A DNA stretch of 64,000 bases from Bacillota bacterium. GTDB lineage: Bacteria > Bacillota_C > Negativicutes > JAEYSJ01. Below, in pieces: positions 1-9,735 of this stretch. Numbering within the stretch: the stretch's first letter is position 1; every line of letters begins with the position of its first letter. Made by a program: the position numbers and the translations under genes. The DNA lies in the NCBI GenBank assembly GCA_023434855.1, contig JAEYSJ010000066.1, forward strand, positions 1 through 64,000. The letters run 5' to 3'. The notes below the pieces were generated by a model, which worked only from the letters and a program-made list of their open reading frames with translations, was not told the DNA's origin and did no database searches.

Positions 1-302
1 TGATCATAGTTACCGAACCCACACGCACCAGCGTCCAAACGGCTAAAGTAGTGCAGCAATTGGCCAGGGATTTGGGTGTGCAAGTAATTAAAGTTATTGG
101 TAATAAAATTCGTTCTTCCAAAGAAGAGGCTTTTCTGCGCGAGCAATTTACTGCAGAAGAATTGCTTGGCTTGATTTATTTTGATGATGTTATGTTGGAT
201 GCCGCTCTGGAAGAGGGAGTGACAAACATTCCTGAAGGGAACTTCAAAAAGGCTTTGGAGCAGGTATACCTAAGCATAGTAAAAAGGTTCAAAAACGAAT
301 AG
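1..302 (+). CDS. cooC: CooC-type Ni-insertion ATPase, C-terminal part (cut by window edge)
   Basis: The reading frame is open from base 3 and gives the last 99 residues of a CooC/MinD-family ATPase, which loads nickel into carbon monoxide dehydrogenase. The visible part contains the EPTRTSVQTA stretch after the fourth strand and a VIGNKI segment typical of the CooC base-recognition region. The P-loop lies upstream of the window. The gene ends 15 bp before fhs and is followed by the CODH genes, which fits a CODH maturation role. An internal GTG at 51 is not the real start, because the conserved frame continues upstream to the window edge. Confidence 0.85.
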   Translation, partial: IIVTEPTRTSVQTAKVVQQLARDLGVQVIKVIGNKIRSSKEEAFLREQFTAEELLGLIYFDDVMLDAALEEGVTNIPEGNFKKALEQVYLSIVKRFKNE

Positions 303-317
303 GGGGTTTGGATTAAG

Positions 318-1985
318 ATGAAAAGTGATGTTGAAATTGCCCAAGAGGCGGTAATGAAGCCAATCGTAGATGTGGCTAAACAACTGGAAATTCCCGCAGA
401 AGAGCTGGAGCTTTATGGCAACTATAAAGCAAAAGTATCTCTGAAAACCTGGGAACGTGTTAAAAAGAATCCTGATGCAAAATTAATCTTAGTTACTGCT
501 ATCAACCCTACTCCTGCCGGTGAAGGTAAAACTACCACCACTGTTGGTCTTGGTGATGCTTTCCATAAACTGGGCAAGAAAGTTGTTATTGCATTGCGCG
601 AACCATCCCTTGGACCTTGTTTTGGCGTTAAAGGTGGCGCTGCCGGCGGCGGTTATGCTCAAGTAGTACCGATGGAAGATATCAACCTGCATTTCACAGG
701 TGACTTCCATGCTATTACTACCGCTCACAATTTGCTGGCTGCCATTCTTGACAATCATCTGCATCATGGCAATGCACTTGGCATTGATCCGCGTCGTGTT
801 ACCTGGCGCCGGGTTGTTGACCTGAATGAGCGCGCACTGCGCTTTGTCGTTTGCGGTCTTGGCGGTAAAGCCAACGGCGTACCCCGTGAAAGCGGCTTCG
901 ATATTACCGTTGCTTCCGAAATGATGGCTATTCTCTGTCTGTCCAGCGATCTGGATGACATGAAAGCCCGTATCGCTCGCATTATCATTGCCTACAAATA
1001 TGACGGAACTCCTGTAACTGCAGGTGACCTAAATGTAACCGGCGCTTTGACACTCCTGTTCAAAGATGCTATCAAACCGAACCTTGTTCAAACTTTAGAA
1101 AATACTCCTTCTTTTATCCATGGTGGTCCCTTCGCTAACATCGCTCATGGTTGCAACAGCGTAATGGCTACTAAATTTGCCATGAAATTGGCTGACGTTT
1201 GCATCACCGAAGCTGGTTTCGGCGCTGACCTCGGTGCTGAGAAATTCCTTGACATCAAGTGCCGTTTTGCCGGCCTTAAGCCTTCCGCTGTTGTTATCGT
1301 TGCTACCGTTCGCGCTCTTAAAATGCATGGTGGCGTACCTAAGACTGAACTTGTTGGCGAAAACATGGCTGCTCTGGAAAAAGGTCTTGCCAACCTTACC
1401 AAACATATCGAGAACATGCAGAAATTCGGTCTGCCTGCCGTTGTTGCCATTAACGCCTTCCCGACCGACACCAAGAAAGAACTTGATTTCGTGGAAGAAA
1501 AATGCAATGCACTGGGCGCTGAAGTTGCTCTGTCCGAAGTTTGGGCTAAAGGCGGCGAAGGCGGTATCGCTTTAGCTAATAAAGTTATGGCTGCTACCCA
1601 AAAACCCAATAACTTTAAATTCATCTATGATGAAAAAGCTCCTATTAAAGACAAAATTGGTGCTATCGCCAAAGAAATTTACGGCGCTGACGGCGTAAAC
1701 TACACTCCGGCTGCTGAGAAAACCATTCAGGAACTTACTAAACTTGGCTATGACAAAACTCCGATTTGTATGGCCAAAACTCAATACTCACTTACCGATG
1801 ACCTGACTAAACTTGGCCGTCCGACCGGTTTCACCATTACTGTTCGTGAAGTACGTTTAGCTGCTGGTGCTGGCTTCCTGGTAGCAATTACCGGTGAAAT
1901 CATGACCATGCCTGGTCTGCCGAAAGTTCCGGCTGCCGAAAAAATGGACATTGATAACGCCGGCAAAATTGTTGGCTTGTTCTAA
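318..1985 (+). CDS. fhs: Formate--tetrahydrofolate ligase
   Basis: Activates formate with ATP and tetrahydrofolate to 10-formyl-THF, the first folate step of the methyl branch of the Wood-Ljungdahl pathway, in the cytosol. The protein is 555 aa, the usual length. It carries the nucleotide-binding TPAGEGKT loop at residues 65-72 and the family signature [18 protein letters not shown] around residues 94-112. The ATG at 318 follows an AGGGGG ribosome site at 301-306. It sits between cooC and acsA on the same strand, so it is probably co-transcribed with the carbonyl-branch genes. Identification is secure. Confidence 0.97.
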   Translation: MKSDVEIAQEAVMKPIVDVAKQLEIPAEELELYGNYKAKVSLKTWERVKKNPDAKLILVTAINPTPAGEGKTTTTVGLGDAFHKLGKKVVIALREPSLGPCFGVKGGAAGGGYAQVVPMEDINLHFTGDFHAITTAHNLLAAILDNHLHHGNALGIDPRRVTWRRVVDLNERALRFVVCGLGGKANGVPRESGFDITVASEMMAILCLSSDLDDMKARIARIIIAYKYDGTPVTAGDLNVTGALTLLFKDAIKPNLVQTLENTPSFIHGGPFANIAHGCNSVMATKFAMKLADVCITEAGFGADLGAEKFLDIKCRFAGLKPSAVVIVATVRALKMHGGVPKTELVGENMAALEKGLANLTKHIENMQKFGLPAVVAINAFPTDTKKELDFVEEKCNALGAEVALSEVWAKGGEGGIALANKVMAATQKPNNFKFIYDEKAPIKDKIGAIAKEIYGADGVNYTPAAEKTIQELTKLGYDKTPICMAKTQYSLTDDLTKLGRPTGFTITVREVRLAAGAGFLVAITGEIMTMPGLPKVPAAEKMDIDNAGKIVGLF

Positions 1986-2007
1986 TTAACGGTAACACCC
2001 GCTACGT

Positions 2008-2052
2008 AAGAGGGCAGGTGCGCTACCGTACGGAGTATACCTTGCCCTCTTT
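2008..2052 (+). terminator. Hairpin between fhs and acsA
   Basis: AAGAGGGCA at 2008 pairs with TGCCCTCTT ending at 2052, giving a GC-rich stem with an irregular 25-base middle. Only a short T-rich stretch follows (tttgattta), so it may be a partial terminator or an mRNA processing/stability element that sets different levels for fhs and acsA rather than a full stop. Confidence 0.5.
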
Positions 2053-2143
2053 GATTTATTAAATTAACAAGAGTAATCAGATTTAATCCCAATATCTATG
2101 ACGAACATAGAGAACCAATGATGAACATACGGAGGTAAAGAGA

Positions 2144-4090
2144 ATGTCCGAATTTGAAAAGATTACGGTCGACCCTGCTGCGCAACAATTGTTGGGTAAA
2201 GCAAAAGAACTCGGGTTTTTGACCACTTTTGACCGGGCTCAAGCCCAAGGGGCACGTTGTACTTTCGGCAATACCGGCATTTGCTGCAAAATCTGCCTGC
2301 AAGGTCCCTGCCGAATCGTTCCCAAAAAACCCGGTGGGAATAAAGGTATTTGCGGCGCTGCCGACTATACCATTGTAGCAAGAAACGTTGTTCGCTATAT
2401 GGCTGGTGGGGCTGCCGCCCACTCCGATCATGGCCGTCACATTGCCGAAACACTGCTCCATGTGGCTGAAGGCAAACTCCATGATTATAAAATTACTGAT
2501 GTTAATAAATTGATGGCAGTTGCCAAAAAAATTGGTGTTGCCACTGAAGGCCGCGAAGTTAATGAAATCTGCAAGGATGTAGCTCAAGCAGCTTTGGATG
2601 AATTTGGTCGTATGACTAATGAGCCTTGCACTTGGATTACCAAAACAGTAACCGAGGGTCGTGTTAAGAAATTTACTGATACCAACATTATGCCTACCAA
2701 CATAAATATCGGTATTGCTCAGTTGCTGCATCAAACCCATGCCGGCAATGACGCTGACCCGGTCAATATAATTTTCGGCGGCCTGAAAACCGCGTTGACC
2801 GACTATGACGGTATGCACCTCGCCACCGACCTGTCCGACATCCTGTTTGGCACCGGCGTGCCGGTAGTTACCGAAGCCAACCTTGGCGCCATTAAAGCCG
2901 ATAAAGTTAACATTGCTGTTCACGGCCACAATCCGCTGCTCAGCCAAATGGTTGTCGCTGCTGCCAAAGAAATGCAGGAAGAAGCCAAAGCCGCCGGTGC
3001 TACCGGTATCAACCTTGTTGGTATCTGCTGCACAGGTAACGAAGTTCTTATGCGTGAAGGCGTAGCTATCGCTACCAACTTCTCCACTCAGGAACTTGCT
3101 ATTCTGACTGGTGCTATGGATCTGATGGTTGTTGACGTTCAGTGTATCATGCCGAGCTTGCGCTCAATCGCCGGCTGCTACCATACCAAGATCGTTACTA
3201 CCATGCCGATCATGAAGATTCCAGGTTCTTACCACTATGCTTTTGATGAGCATAACGCTATGAACAGCGCTAAGGATATTGTGCGACTGGCAATTGATGC
3301 TTATAAGCAACGGGATGCTCAAAAAGTTGATATCCCGCAGATCAAAAATACCGTTGTCGCCGGTTTCAGCCTGGAGGCTATACTGAATATCTTCAAGGCT
3401 ATCAATCCGGATAATCCGATTAAAGTTCTCACTGACGCTATTGCTGCCGGCGAAGTTAAAGGTGTATGTCTGTTCGCAGGTTGCAACAACCTAAAAGGCG
3501 CTCATGACTATAACCATCTGACTGTAGCCAAAGAACTGGCTAAAAATGATGTCTTCTTGATTGCTACCGGTTGTGCCGGTCAGGCATTCGGCAAAGAAGG
3601 ACTGCTGTCCGGTGAAGGTGTTGACAAATATGCCGGTGAAGGCCTCAAGAAGTTCTTTGCCCGCCTGAATGAAAAAGCAGGTTTGACTACTAAGTTGCCG
3701 CTGATCTTCCACATGGGTTCCTGTGTTGATAACAGCCGTGCTATGGATTTGGCTACCATGATGGCCAATGAAATGGGTGTGGATATTCCTGATATTCCGT
3801 ATGTAGCCAGCGCTCCGGAAGCAATGAGCGAAAAGGCCGTAGCAATTGGGTCCTGGCACGTAGCTATGGGTGTGCCTACACACGTAGGCGTTATGCCGCC
3901 GGTTCAAGGTAGCGCATTAGTTTATGATGTTGTTACCAAAATTGCTGAAGACGTATTTGGCGGTTATTTAATTCTGGAAGAAGACGCTCATAAAGCAGTT
4001 GAAACATTGGTTGAAGTGCTTGACGAGCGTAACTGGAAACTGGCTATGCGCGCCAAAGGTGCCGCTAAAATGGCAGAATCCGAAGGTTAA
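2144..4090 (+). CDS. acsA: Carbon monoxide dehydrogenase catalytic subunit (CODH/ACS beta)
   Basis: Reduces CO2 to CO at the Ni-Fe-S C-cluster and passes the CO through the internal tunnel to acetyl-CoA synthase. The 648 aa protein has the expected N-terminal cysteine pattern: C39 and C47 (C-x7-C) for the intersubunit D-cluster, and C48, C51, C56 and C70 for the B-cluster. Further conserved Cys/His motifs of the C-cluster follow, for example FAGCNN, ATGCAGQ and MGSCVDNSRA. The start is set by GGAGG at 2131-2135. Being immediately upstream of acsB makes it the ACS-partner CODH rather than a stand-alone CooS. Confidence 0.96.
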   Translation: MSEFEKITVDPAAQQLLGKAKELGFLTTFDRAQAQGARCTFGNTGICCKICLQGPCRIVPKKPGGNKGICGAADYTIVARNVVRYMAGGAAAHSDHGRHIAETLLHVAEGKLHDYKITDVNKLMAVAKKIGVATEGREVNEICKDVAQAALDEFGRMTNEPCTWITKTVTEGRVKKFTDTNIMPTNINIGIAQLLHQTHAGNDADPVNIIFGGLKTALTDYDGMHLATDLSDILFGTGVPVVTEANLGAIKADKVNIAVHGHNPLLSQMVVAAAKEMQEEAKAAGATGINLVGICCTGNEVLMREGVAIATNFSTQELAILTGAMDLMVVDVQCIMPSLRSIAGCYHTKIVTTMPIMKIPGSYHYAFDEHNAMNSAKDIVRLAIDAYKQRDAQKVDIPQIKNTVVAGFSLEAILNIFKAINPDNPIKVLTDAIAAGEVKGVCLFAGCNNLKGAHDYNHLTVAKELAKNDVFLIATGCAGQAFGKEGLLSGEGVDKYAGEGLKKFFARLNEKAGLTTKLPLIFHMGSCVDNSRAMDLATMMANEMGVDIPDIPYVASAPEAMSEKAVAIGSWHVAMGVPTHVGVMPPVQGSALVYDVVTKIAEDVFGGYLILEEDAHKAVETLVEVLDERNWKLAMRAKGAAKMAESEG

Positions 4091-4160
4091 TCCGTCTTTA
4101 CAATTGATAAGCAATTGATAAGGGACATAATGAAACTAACTCTACGAAGGAGGCACACGA

Positions 4161-6290
4161 ATGTCTATCGAGCTTTTTAAAGGGGCTTATGAAGGTGCGG
4201 TAACAGCTACCAGTTATGCTGAAATCCTTCTTCATCAAGCTATCGCAAAATATGGTCCTGATGCTACCATCAGCTATCCTGATACAGCATACAAACTTCC
4301 TACAATCTTGGCTTTAAGTGGTGAAGAGGTTACTAAAATAGGTGACCTGCCCCCCATTCTCAACCGTATTCGTACAACTAATATTTGTGAAGAACTCACT
4401 TTTGAAAATGCTAAGCTGAACGGCGAAGCAACACTGTATGCCGCTGAAATTATCGAGGCCTTGCGGTATATCAATGGCACTGAGCCTGATAAACCGCCGT
4501 ACACCGGTTTTTTGAATGACCGTATTCTCCGTAAGTTCGGCGTACCGTTGGTCGATTTTACCATTCCCGGTGTAGCCGTTCTCGTTGGCAAAGCCAGAAG
4601 CAGCCAGGAACTGGCTGGTCTGATTAAAGATTTGCAAACTAAAGGGATTATGATATTTTTGGCGAATGAAGTTATTGAGCAAGCGATTGAAGCAAACCTG
4701 AAAGTCGGTGTTGACTTCATCACCTTCCCGGTTGGTAACTTCACCCAGGTTATCCATGCTGTTAACTTTGCCTTCCGCGCAGGCCTGGCCTTCGGCGGTA
4801 TTCCTGCCGGTCAGCGTGAGAAACAGTTGGACTATCAGGCCCGCCGCGTAAGGGCGTTTGTGCTGCAGCTTGGTCCTAATGATATTGTTAAATTTGCTGC
4901 TGAGTTCGGTGCTATCTTTATGGGCTTCCCGGTAGTTACTGATCAGCCGCTTAAAGAAGAGATTCCCGACTGGTATCATTCTGAGCCCGACTACAAGAAA
5001 ATGGTTGCTCTGGCTCTCGAACTGCGCGGCATTAAACTGCAAATTGTTGATATTCCTGTACCAATCGCGGTTGGTCCTGCTTTTGAGGGCGAGACCATCC
5101 GTAAAGCCGATACCTGGGTTGAGTTCGGCGGCGGCCGTACAACCGGTTTCGAACTTGTTCGCATGGTGGACGCTGAACACATCGAAGACGGCAAAATCGA
5201 AGTTATCGGGCCGGAAATTGATGAAATGCCGGAAGGCAGCCGCTTCCCGCTGGGCATTATGGTTGACATCTATGGCCGTAAGATGCAGGAAGACTTCGAA
5301 GGCGTGCTGGAGCGCCGCATTCACTATTGCATTAACTATGGTGAAGGTCTGTGGCACGTTGCCCAGCGTGACCTGTGCTGGCTGCGGATCAGTAAAGGCG
5401 CGCATGAAGCCGGTTTCAAAATCAGAGATTATGGCGAAATCCTAGTTGCTAAATTTAAATCCGAGTTCCCCGCCATTGTTGACCGCGTGCAAGTTACTTT
5501 GATTACCGATAAAGATGTCATTGAAGAGAAAATCAAAATTGCCCGCGAAAGATATAAGGCACGTGATCTTCGTCTCAAAGGTCTTACTGATGAGGCTGTC
5601 GAGGATTTCTATTCATGTCTGTTGTGTCAGTCCTTTGCGCCAAACCATGTATGTATCGTTAGCCCTGAGCATGTAGGTCTATGCGGTGCTGTTTCATGGT
5701 TGGACGCTAAAGCTTCCAATGAAATTAACCCGACCGGTCCTAATCAACCGATACCAAAAGGTGAATGTCTTGACCCGGTAAAAGGTATGTGGAAGAGTTG
5801 CAATGAATTTATATATAGCGCTTCTAACCGTACGACTGAAGAACTTAATTTCTATACCATGATGGATAGGCCGTTTACGTCCTGCGGTTGTTTCGAGGGT
5901 ATCATGGCCATTTTGCCGATGTGTAATGGCATAATGATCACTACTCGTGAACATGCTGGCGAGACTCCTTGCGGTATGACCTTCTCAGCGCTGGCTGGCA
6001 CTTGCGGCGGTGGCTTGCAAACTCCTGGTTTCATGGGTGTTGGCAAACGCTATCTGCTCAGCAAAAAGTTTATTCCAGCCGATGGCGGTTTAGCTCGTAT
6101 GGTGTGGATGCCGAAAGCTTTAAGAGAGTACTTGGGCGATGAATTAGTTGAAGCGGCTGTAGATGCCGGCCTAGGTGCTGACTTTGTTAGCAAAATTGCC
6201 GATGAAACTGTTGGCACAACCGAGGAAGAAATTCTACCATGGCTCGAAGAAAAACAACATCCTGCCCTCACCATGGATCCGATGATGTAA
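4161..6290 (+). CDS. acsB: Acetyl-CoA synthase, CO-methylating (CODH/ACS alpha)
   Basis: Condenses CO, the methyl group of the corrinoid protein and CoA into acetyl-CoA at the A-cluster. At 709 aa it is close to the bacterial form, including the N-terminal CODH-contacting domain. The A-cluster ligands are visible: C486, C489, C498 and C508 (C-x2-C-x8-C-x9-C) and the Cys-Gly-Cys at 575-577 that holds the dinickel site. These positions sit a constant 20 residues below the Moorella numbering, so no ligand is lost. The ribosome site AAGGAGG lies at 4147-4153. It is followed by a hairpin and acsC. Confidence 0.97.
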   Translation: MSIELFKGAYEGAVTATSYAEILLHQAIAKYGPDATISYPDTAYKLPTILALSGEEVTKIGDLPPILNRIRTTNICEELTFENAKLNGEATLYAAEIIEALRYINGTEPDKPPYTGFLNDRILRKFGVPLVDFTIPGVAVLVGKARSSQELAGLIKDLQTKGIMIFLANEVIEQAIEANLKVGVDFITFPVGNFTQVIHAVNFAFRAGLAFGGIPAGQREKQLDYQARRVRAFVLQLGPNDIVKFAAEFGAIFMGFPVVTDQPLKEEIPDWYHSEPDYKKMVALALELRGIKLQIVDIPVPIAVGPAFEGETIRKADTWVEFGGGRTTGFELVRMVDAEHIEDGKIEVIGPEIDEMPEGSRFPLGIMVDIYGRKMQEDFEGVLERRIHYCINYGEGLWHVAQRDLCWLRISKGAHEAGFKIRDYGEILVAKFKSEFPAIVDRVQVTLITDKDVIEEKIKIARERYKARDLRLKGLTDEAVEDFYSCLLCQSFAPNHVCIVSPEHVGLCGAVSWLDAKASNEINPTGPNQPIPKGECLDPVKGMWKSCNEFIYSASNRTTEELNFYTMMDRPFTSCGCFEGIMAILPMCNGIMITTREHAGETPCGMTFSALAGTCGGGLQTPGFMGVGKRYLLSKKFIPADGGLARMVWMPKALREYLGDELVEAAVDAGLGADFVSKIADETVGTTEEEILPWLEEKQHPALTMDPMM

Positions 6291-6301
6291 CATCGAATGT
6301 A

Positions 6302-6342
6302 TTAGGGCAGGCAGGGTGCCTTGCGGCCCCTGCCTGTCCTAA
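6302..6342 (+). other. Strong hairpin without T-tract between acsB and acsC
   Basis: TTAGGGCAGGCAGGG pairs with CCCTGCCTGTCCTAA around an 11-base loop. There is no U-run after the stem, and the genes continue in the same direction 57 bp later. It is more likely an mRNA 3'-end protection or processing site inside the operon than a terminator. Confidence 0.5.
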
Positions 6343-6398
6343 ACATGAGGATACCATGATGCAATATAAAGGGTTAAATATCGAAAGGAGATAATAAC

Positions 6399-7745
6399 AT
6401 GGCACTTACAGGTTTGGACATTTTCAAACACCTACCGAAAAAGAACTGTAAAGAATGCGGTTCACCGACTTGCTTGGCTTTTGCAATGTCAATGGCTCAA
6501 GGTAAGGCATCTCTGGAGCTTTGCCCCTACGTTAGCGACGAGGCAAAAGAAACTTTAGGCAGCGCAGCTGCACCACCGATCAAACTGATCAAGGTTGGTG
6601 TTGGCGACAAAGCGTATGAACTTGGTGATGAAACCGTAATTCACCGTCATGACAAAACTTTCTATCATCCTACTGCTGTTGCAGTTCAAATTTCCGATAC
6701 TTTAAGCGATGCCGACTTGGCTGCTAAAGTTGCTAAAATCAATGATCTGGTAATTGAGCGTGTTGGTCAGCAAATTTCCGCCAACATGATTGCTATCACC
6801 AATTGTTCCGGTAAAGCAGACGCTTTTAAAGCTGCTGTAGAAAAAGTAGCTGCAAAGACTGATCTGCCGCTCGTACTTGTCAGTGAAGATGCAGCTGCTC
6901 TGGAAGCCGCTCTGCCTGCAGTTGCTGACAAAAAACCCCTCGTTCATGCTGCTACTGCTGCCAACTGGGAAAAAGTAACTGAATTGGCTAAAAAATTCAG
7001 CGTACCCCTGGTTGTTAAGGGCGATGGTCTTGATGCAACCGCCGAACTGGCACAAAAAGTTGGCGCTCAATATAAAGAATTGGTACTTGATACCGGCAGC
7101 CGCCAAACTGCTAAAGTTCTGGCTGAATTAACTAATATCCGCCGTTTGGCTATCAAGAAAAAATTCCGTCCTTTCGGCTATCCTGTACTTACTTTCACTA
7201 CTGCCGAAGATCCGCGGGAAGAAGTTCTCCAAGCCGGCGTATATGTAGCTAAATATGCCAGCGTTGTTGTACTGAAAGCTGACGAGAAACATCATCTCCT
7301 GCCGCTGTTGACCCTGCGTCAGAACATCTTTACCGATCCGCAAAAACCGATCGCTGTTGAAGCTAAAATTTACGAAATCGGTGCTGTTACTCCTGAGTCT
7401 CCAATGTATGTCTGCACCAACTTTGCTCTTACTTACTTTGCGGTTGAAGGCGAAGTTATCGCCAGCAAACTGCCTGGCTATATCGTGGCTGTTGATACTG
7501 ACGGCACTTCGGTTCTTACTTCCTGGGCATCAGGCAAATTCGTTCCCGAACCCATTACCGAGTTCCTCAATAAAGTTAATGCAGAAAGCAAAGTTAACCA
7601 CAAAACCATCGTTATCCCTGGATATGTTGCTGTTATCAGTGGCAAACTGAAAGAAGTATCCGGCTGGAATGTTATGGTTGGTCCGCAAGAAGCTGCTGGT
7701 ATTCCGGCATATGCTAAAGCAAACTTTGCTCATCTATTCAAATAA
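6399..7745 (+). CDS. acsC: Corrinoid/iron-sulfur protein large subunit
   Basis: Large subunit of the corrinoid iron-sulfur protein that carries the methyl group from methyl-THF to acetyl-CoA synthase. It has 448 aa. The N-terminal [4Fe-4S] motif is C17-x2-C20-x4-C25-x16-C42, the low-potential cluster used for reductive activation of cobalt. The rest is a TIM-barrel-like middle domain and a C-terminal B12-binding domain (about residues 330-448). GAAAGGAG at 6384-6391 sets the ATG start. Its partner AcsD is encoded about 2.8 kb downstream, after acsV and acsF. Confidence 0.96.
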   Translation: MALTGLDIFKHLPKKNCKECGSPTCLAFAMSMAQGKASLELCPYVSDEAKETLGSAAAPPIKLIKVGVGDKAYELGDETVIHRHDKTFYHPTAVAVQISDTLSDADLAAKVAKINDLVIERVGQQISANMIAITNCSGKADAFKAAVEKVAAKTDLPLVLVSEDAAALEAALPAVADKKPLVHAATAANWEKVTELAKKFSVPLVVKGDGLDATAELAQKVGAQYKELVLDTGSRQTAKVLAELTNIRRLAIKKKFRPFGYPVLTFTTAEDPREEVLQAGVYVAKYASVVVLKADEKHHLLPLLTLRQNIFTDPQKPIAVEAKIYEIGAVTPESPMYVCTNFALTYFAVEGEVIASKLPGYIVAVDTDGTSVLTSWASGKFVPEPITEFLNKVNAESKVNHKTIVIPGYVAVISGKLKEVSGWNVMVGPQEAAGIPAYAKANFAHLFK

Positions 7746-7776
7746 TTTGGGCTAAATCTTGGGAGGTAAAATCTGC

Positions 7777-9690
7777 ATGACAAAACGCTCTGTACTATTT
7801 CTACCTGATGGGATTAACGTACAAGTCGATTCCGGCACAGATGTGTTGGCTGCCGCCAGGCTGGCTGATATTGAGGTGAAGGCGCCCTGTGGTGGGGATG
7901 GTACGTGCGGAAAGTGCGCGATTCTCCTGAAGAGCGGTAAGGCGCAAACCCGTGAAGGCAGCGTTGCTGCCGCCCGGCTCAAAGACCATGGATTGTCGCT
8001 GGCATGTCAGACTATTGTGGAGGACGAAGATCTAGTTGTTGAAATTCCTAAGTCCTCGCGTCTGAATAAGCATCAAGTATTGTTGGATAATGGCGTGCAT
8101 GAGAAGCAGGGCGACTCCCTGCGGGATTTGCTGCAAGACTATCCCTTGCAGCCGCTATGCCGAAGGGTGCAGCTTACCTTAGCGCCGCCTAACTTGACGG
8201 ACAATATTGATGATGCCAATCGGCTGCTCCTGGCTCTGAAAAAAGAGACCGGTTGCTCAGATTGCACTATTCCTCTACCGATACTACGTGAGCTGCCTGT
8301 ATTACTTAGGAAAGAAAATTTTAAAGTAACTGTTCTCACGTTGGAGGTGAATGGCAGGGTTGAAGTGTTAGCTGTAGAATCCGGCCATTCCCACCGGCCT
8401 CTGTATGGCTTGGCTGTCGATATCGGCACCACTACGGTGGCCGCTTATCTCATCGACCTGGAAAATGGCAGGATTGTGGATACGGCAGGAACACATAACA
8501 GTCAGGCCAGATTCGGGGACGATGTAATCAGCCGCATTATACATGCCACTGAAGAACGCGACGGTATGCAACAATTGCACCAGGCCATTACTGATACGGT
8601 AAACAATTTGATACGTACTTTGCTGGATAAACAACGCGAAGTGGACCAAAGTGACATCCGGATTGTGCTGACAGCCGGCAATACTACGATGGCTCACTTG
8701 TTTCTGGGAATTAATCCTAAATATATTCGTCTGGAGCCCTATATTCCGGCCGCAAATATATTTCCGGATACTACAGCCCTTGAGCTGGGTATCGCGGTTA
8801 ATCCCGGCGCTAAAGTGCTGAGTTTTCCGGCAGTTGCCAGCTATGTTGGCGGTGATATTGTTTCAGGTACGTTATATACTGGGCTGGCGCACATGCAAGA
8901 AGGTATGTCCCTTCTGATTGATATCGGTACTAACGGTGAGATGGTTCTCGGCCTCGGTGATTCGCTGGTAACCTGTTCATGCTCGGCTGGTCCGGCATTT
9001 GAAGGTTCAGGCATAACCTTTGGTATGCGGGCGATGCAGGGGGCCATCGAACGGGTGGAAATTAATCGGGAAACATACGAGGTTACTTACACGACAATTG
9101 CTAATACTGAACCGGTCGGTATTTGCGGCTCAGGATTAATAGATTGTTTAGCGAAATTGCGTAAAGCAGGTCTCATTGACCGGGCAGGAAAATTCCATAC
9201 TCAGCTTTCTACACCACGTATGCGGGTAGGTGAAGCGGGTCCGGAATTTGTCCTGGCATGGCAGCATGAGACTGATGTGGACAGCGATATCGTAATTACC
9301 GAAGCAGATGTAAAAAACCTGCTGAGGGCCAAGGGCGCTGTTTTCGCCGGCATCCGTACCCTGTTACAGGTTATGGGTCTGCAGGTGGAAGATATCGAGC
9401 GCATCTATGTGGCCGGCGGATTCGGCAACTATCTGAATATCCGTGATGCGATCGAAATCGGGCTGCTGCCTGATTTGCCCACGGAAAGATATCAATTCAT
9501 CGGCAATAGTTCGGTTAAGGGCGCCTGTATGGCCATATTGTCGCAAAAGGCTTGGTCTGAAGTGACAGAACTGGCCGGCATGATGACTTATATCGAACTA
9601 TCGGTAGGCAATATGTTTATGGATGAATTTATCTCGTCATTATTCCTGCCGCATACTGATATGACTTTATTCCCCAGTGTTGAAAGCTAA
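7777..9690 (+). CDS. acsV: Corrinoid activation protein (2Fe-2S plus ASKHA domain)
   Basis: Probable reductive activator that returns oxidised Co(II) corrinoid of AcsCD to Co(I) using ATP (RACo-like). The 637 aa protein starts with a plant-type [2Fe-2S] ferredoxin domain (C38, C44, C47, C77), followed by a linker. An ASKHA/DUF4445 ATPase part follows, with phosphate-binding motifs DIGTTTVAAY and DIGTNGEMVLG. The ATG at 7777 is preferred over an in-frame TTG at 7759, because the ribosome site GGGAGG (7761-7766) lies between them. Its place between acsC and acsD supports the activator role. Confidence 0.93.
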   Translation: MTKRSVLFLPDGINVQVDSGTDVLAAARLADIEVKAPCGGDGTCGKCAILLKSGKAQTREGSVAAARLKDHGLSLACQTIVEDEDLVVEIPKSSRLNKHQVLLDNGVHEKQGDSLRDLLQDYPLQPLCRRVQLTLAPPNLTDNIDDANRLLLALKKETGCSDCTIPLPILRELPVLLRKENFKVTVLTLEVNGRVEVLAVESGHSHRPLYGLAVDIGTTTVAAYLIDLENGRIVDTAGTHNSQARFGDDVISRIIHATEERDGMQQLHQAITDTVNNLIRTLLDKQREVDQSDIRIVLTAGNTTMAHLFLGINPKYIRLEPYIPAANIFPDTTALELGIAVNPGAKVLSFPAVASYVGGDIVSGTLYTGLAHMQEGMSLLIDIGTNGEMVLGLGDSLVTCSCSAGPAFEGSGITFGMRAMQGAIERVEINRETYEVTYTTIANTEPVGICGSGLIDCLAKLRKAGLIDRAGKFHTQLSTPRMRVGEAGPEFVLAWQHETDVDSDIVITEADVKNLLRAKGAVFAGIRTLLQVMGLQVEDIERIYVAGGFGNYLNIRDAIEIGLLPDLPTERYQFIGNSSVKGACMAILSQKAWSEVTELAGMMTYIELSVGNMFMDEFISSLFLPHTDMTLFPSVES

Positions 9691-9735
9691 AACCGCATTT
9701 GCTTTGTGTGTAACAAAGTGAAAGGAGTTCTTACT

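Noticed and set aside
2096..2947. Long minus-strand open frame opposite acsA
   Set aside because: It overlaps a secure conserved gene over its whole length and gives low-complexity, family-less protein; it is a shadow of the real frame.
4314..5405. 363-codon minus-strand open frame inside acsB
   Set aside because: No ribosome site and no recognisable domain, and it is fully contained in acsB, whose catalytic residues are all conserved.
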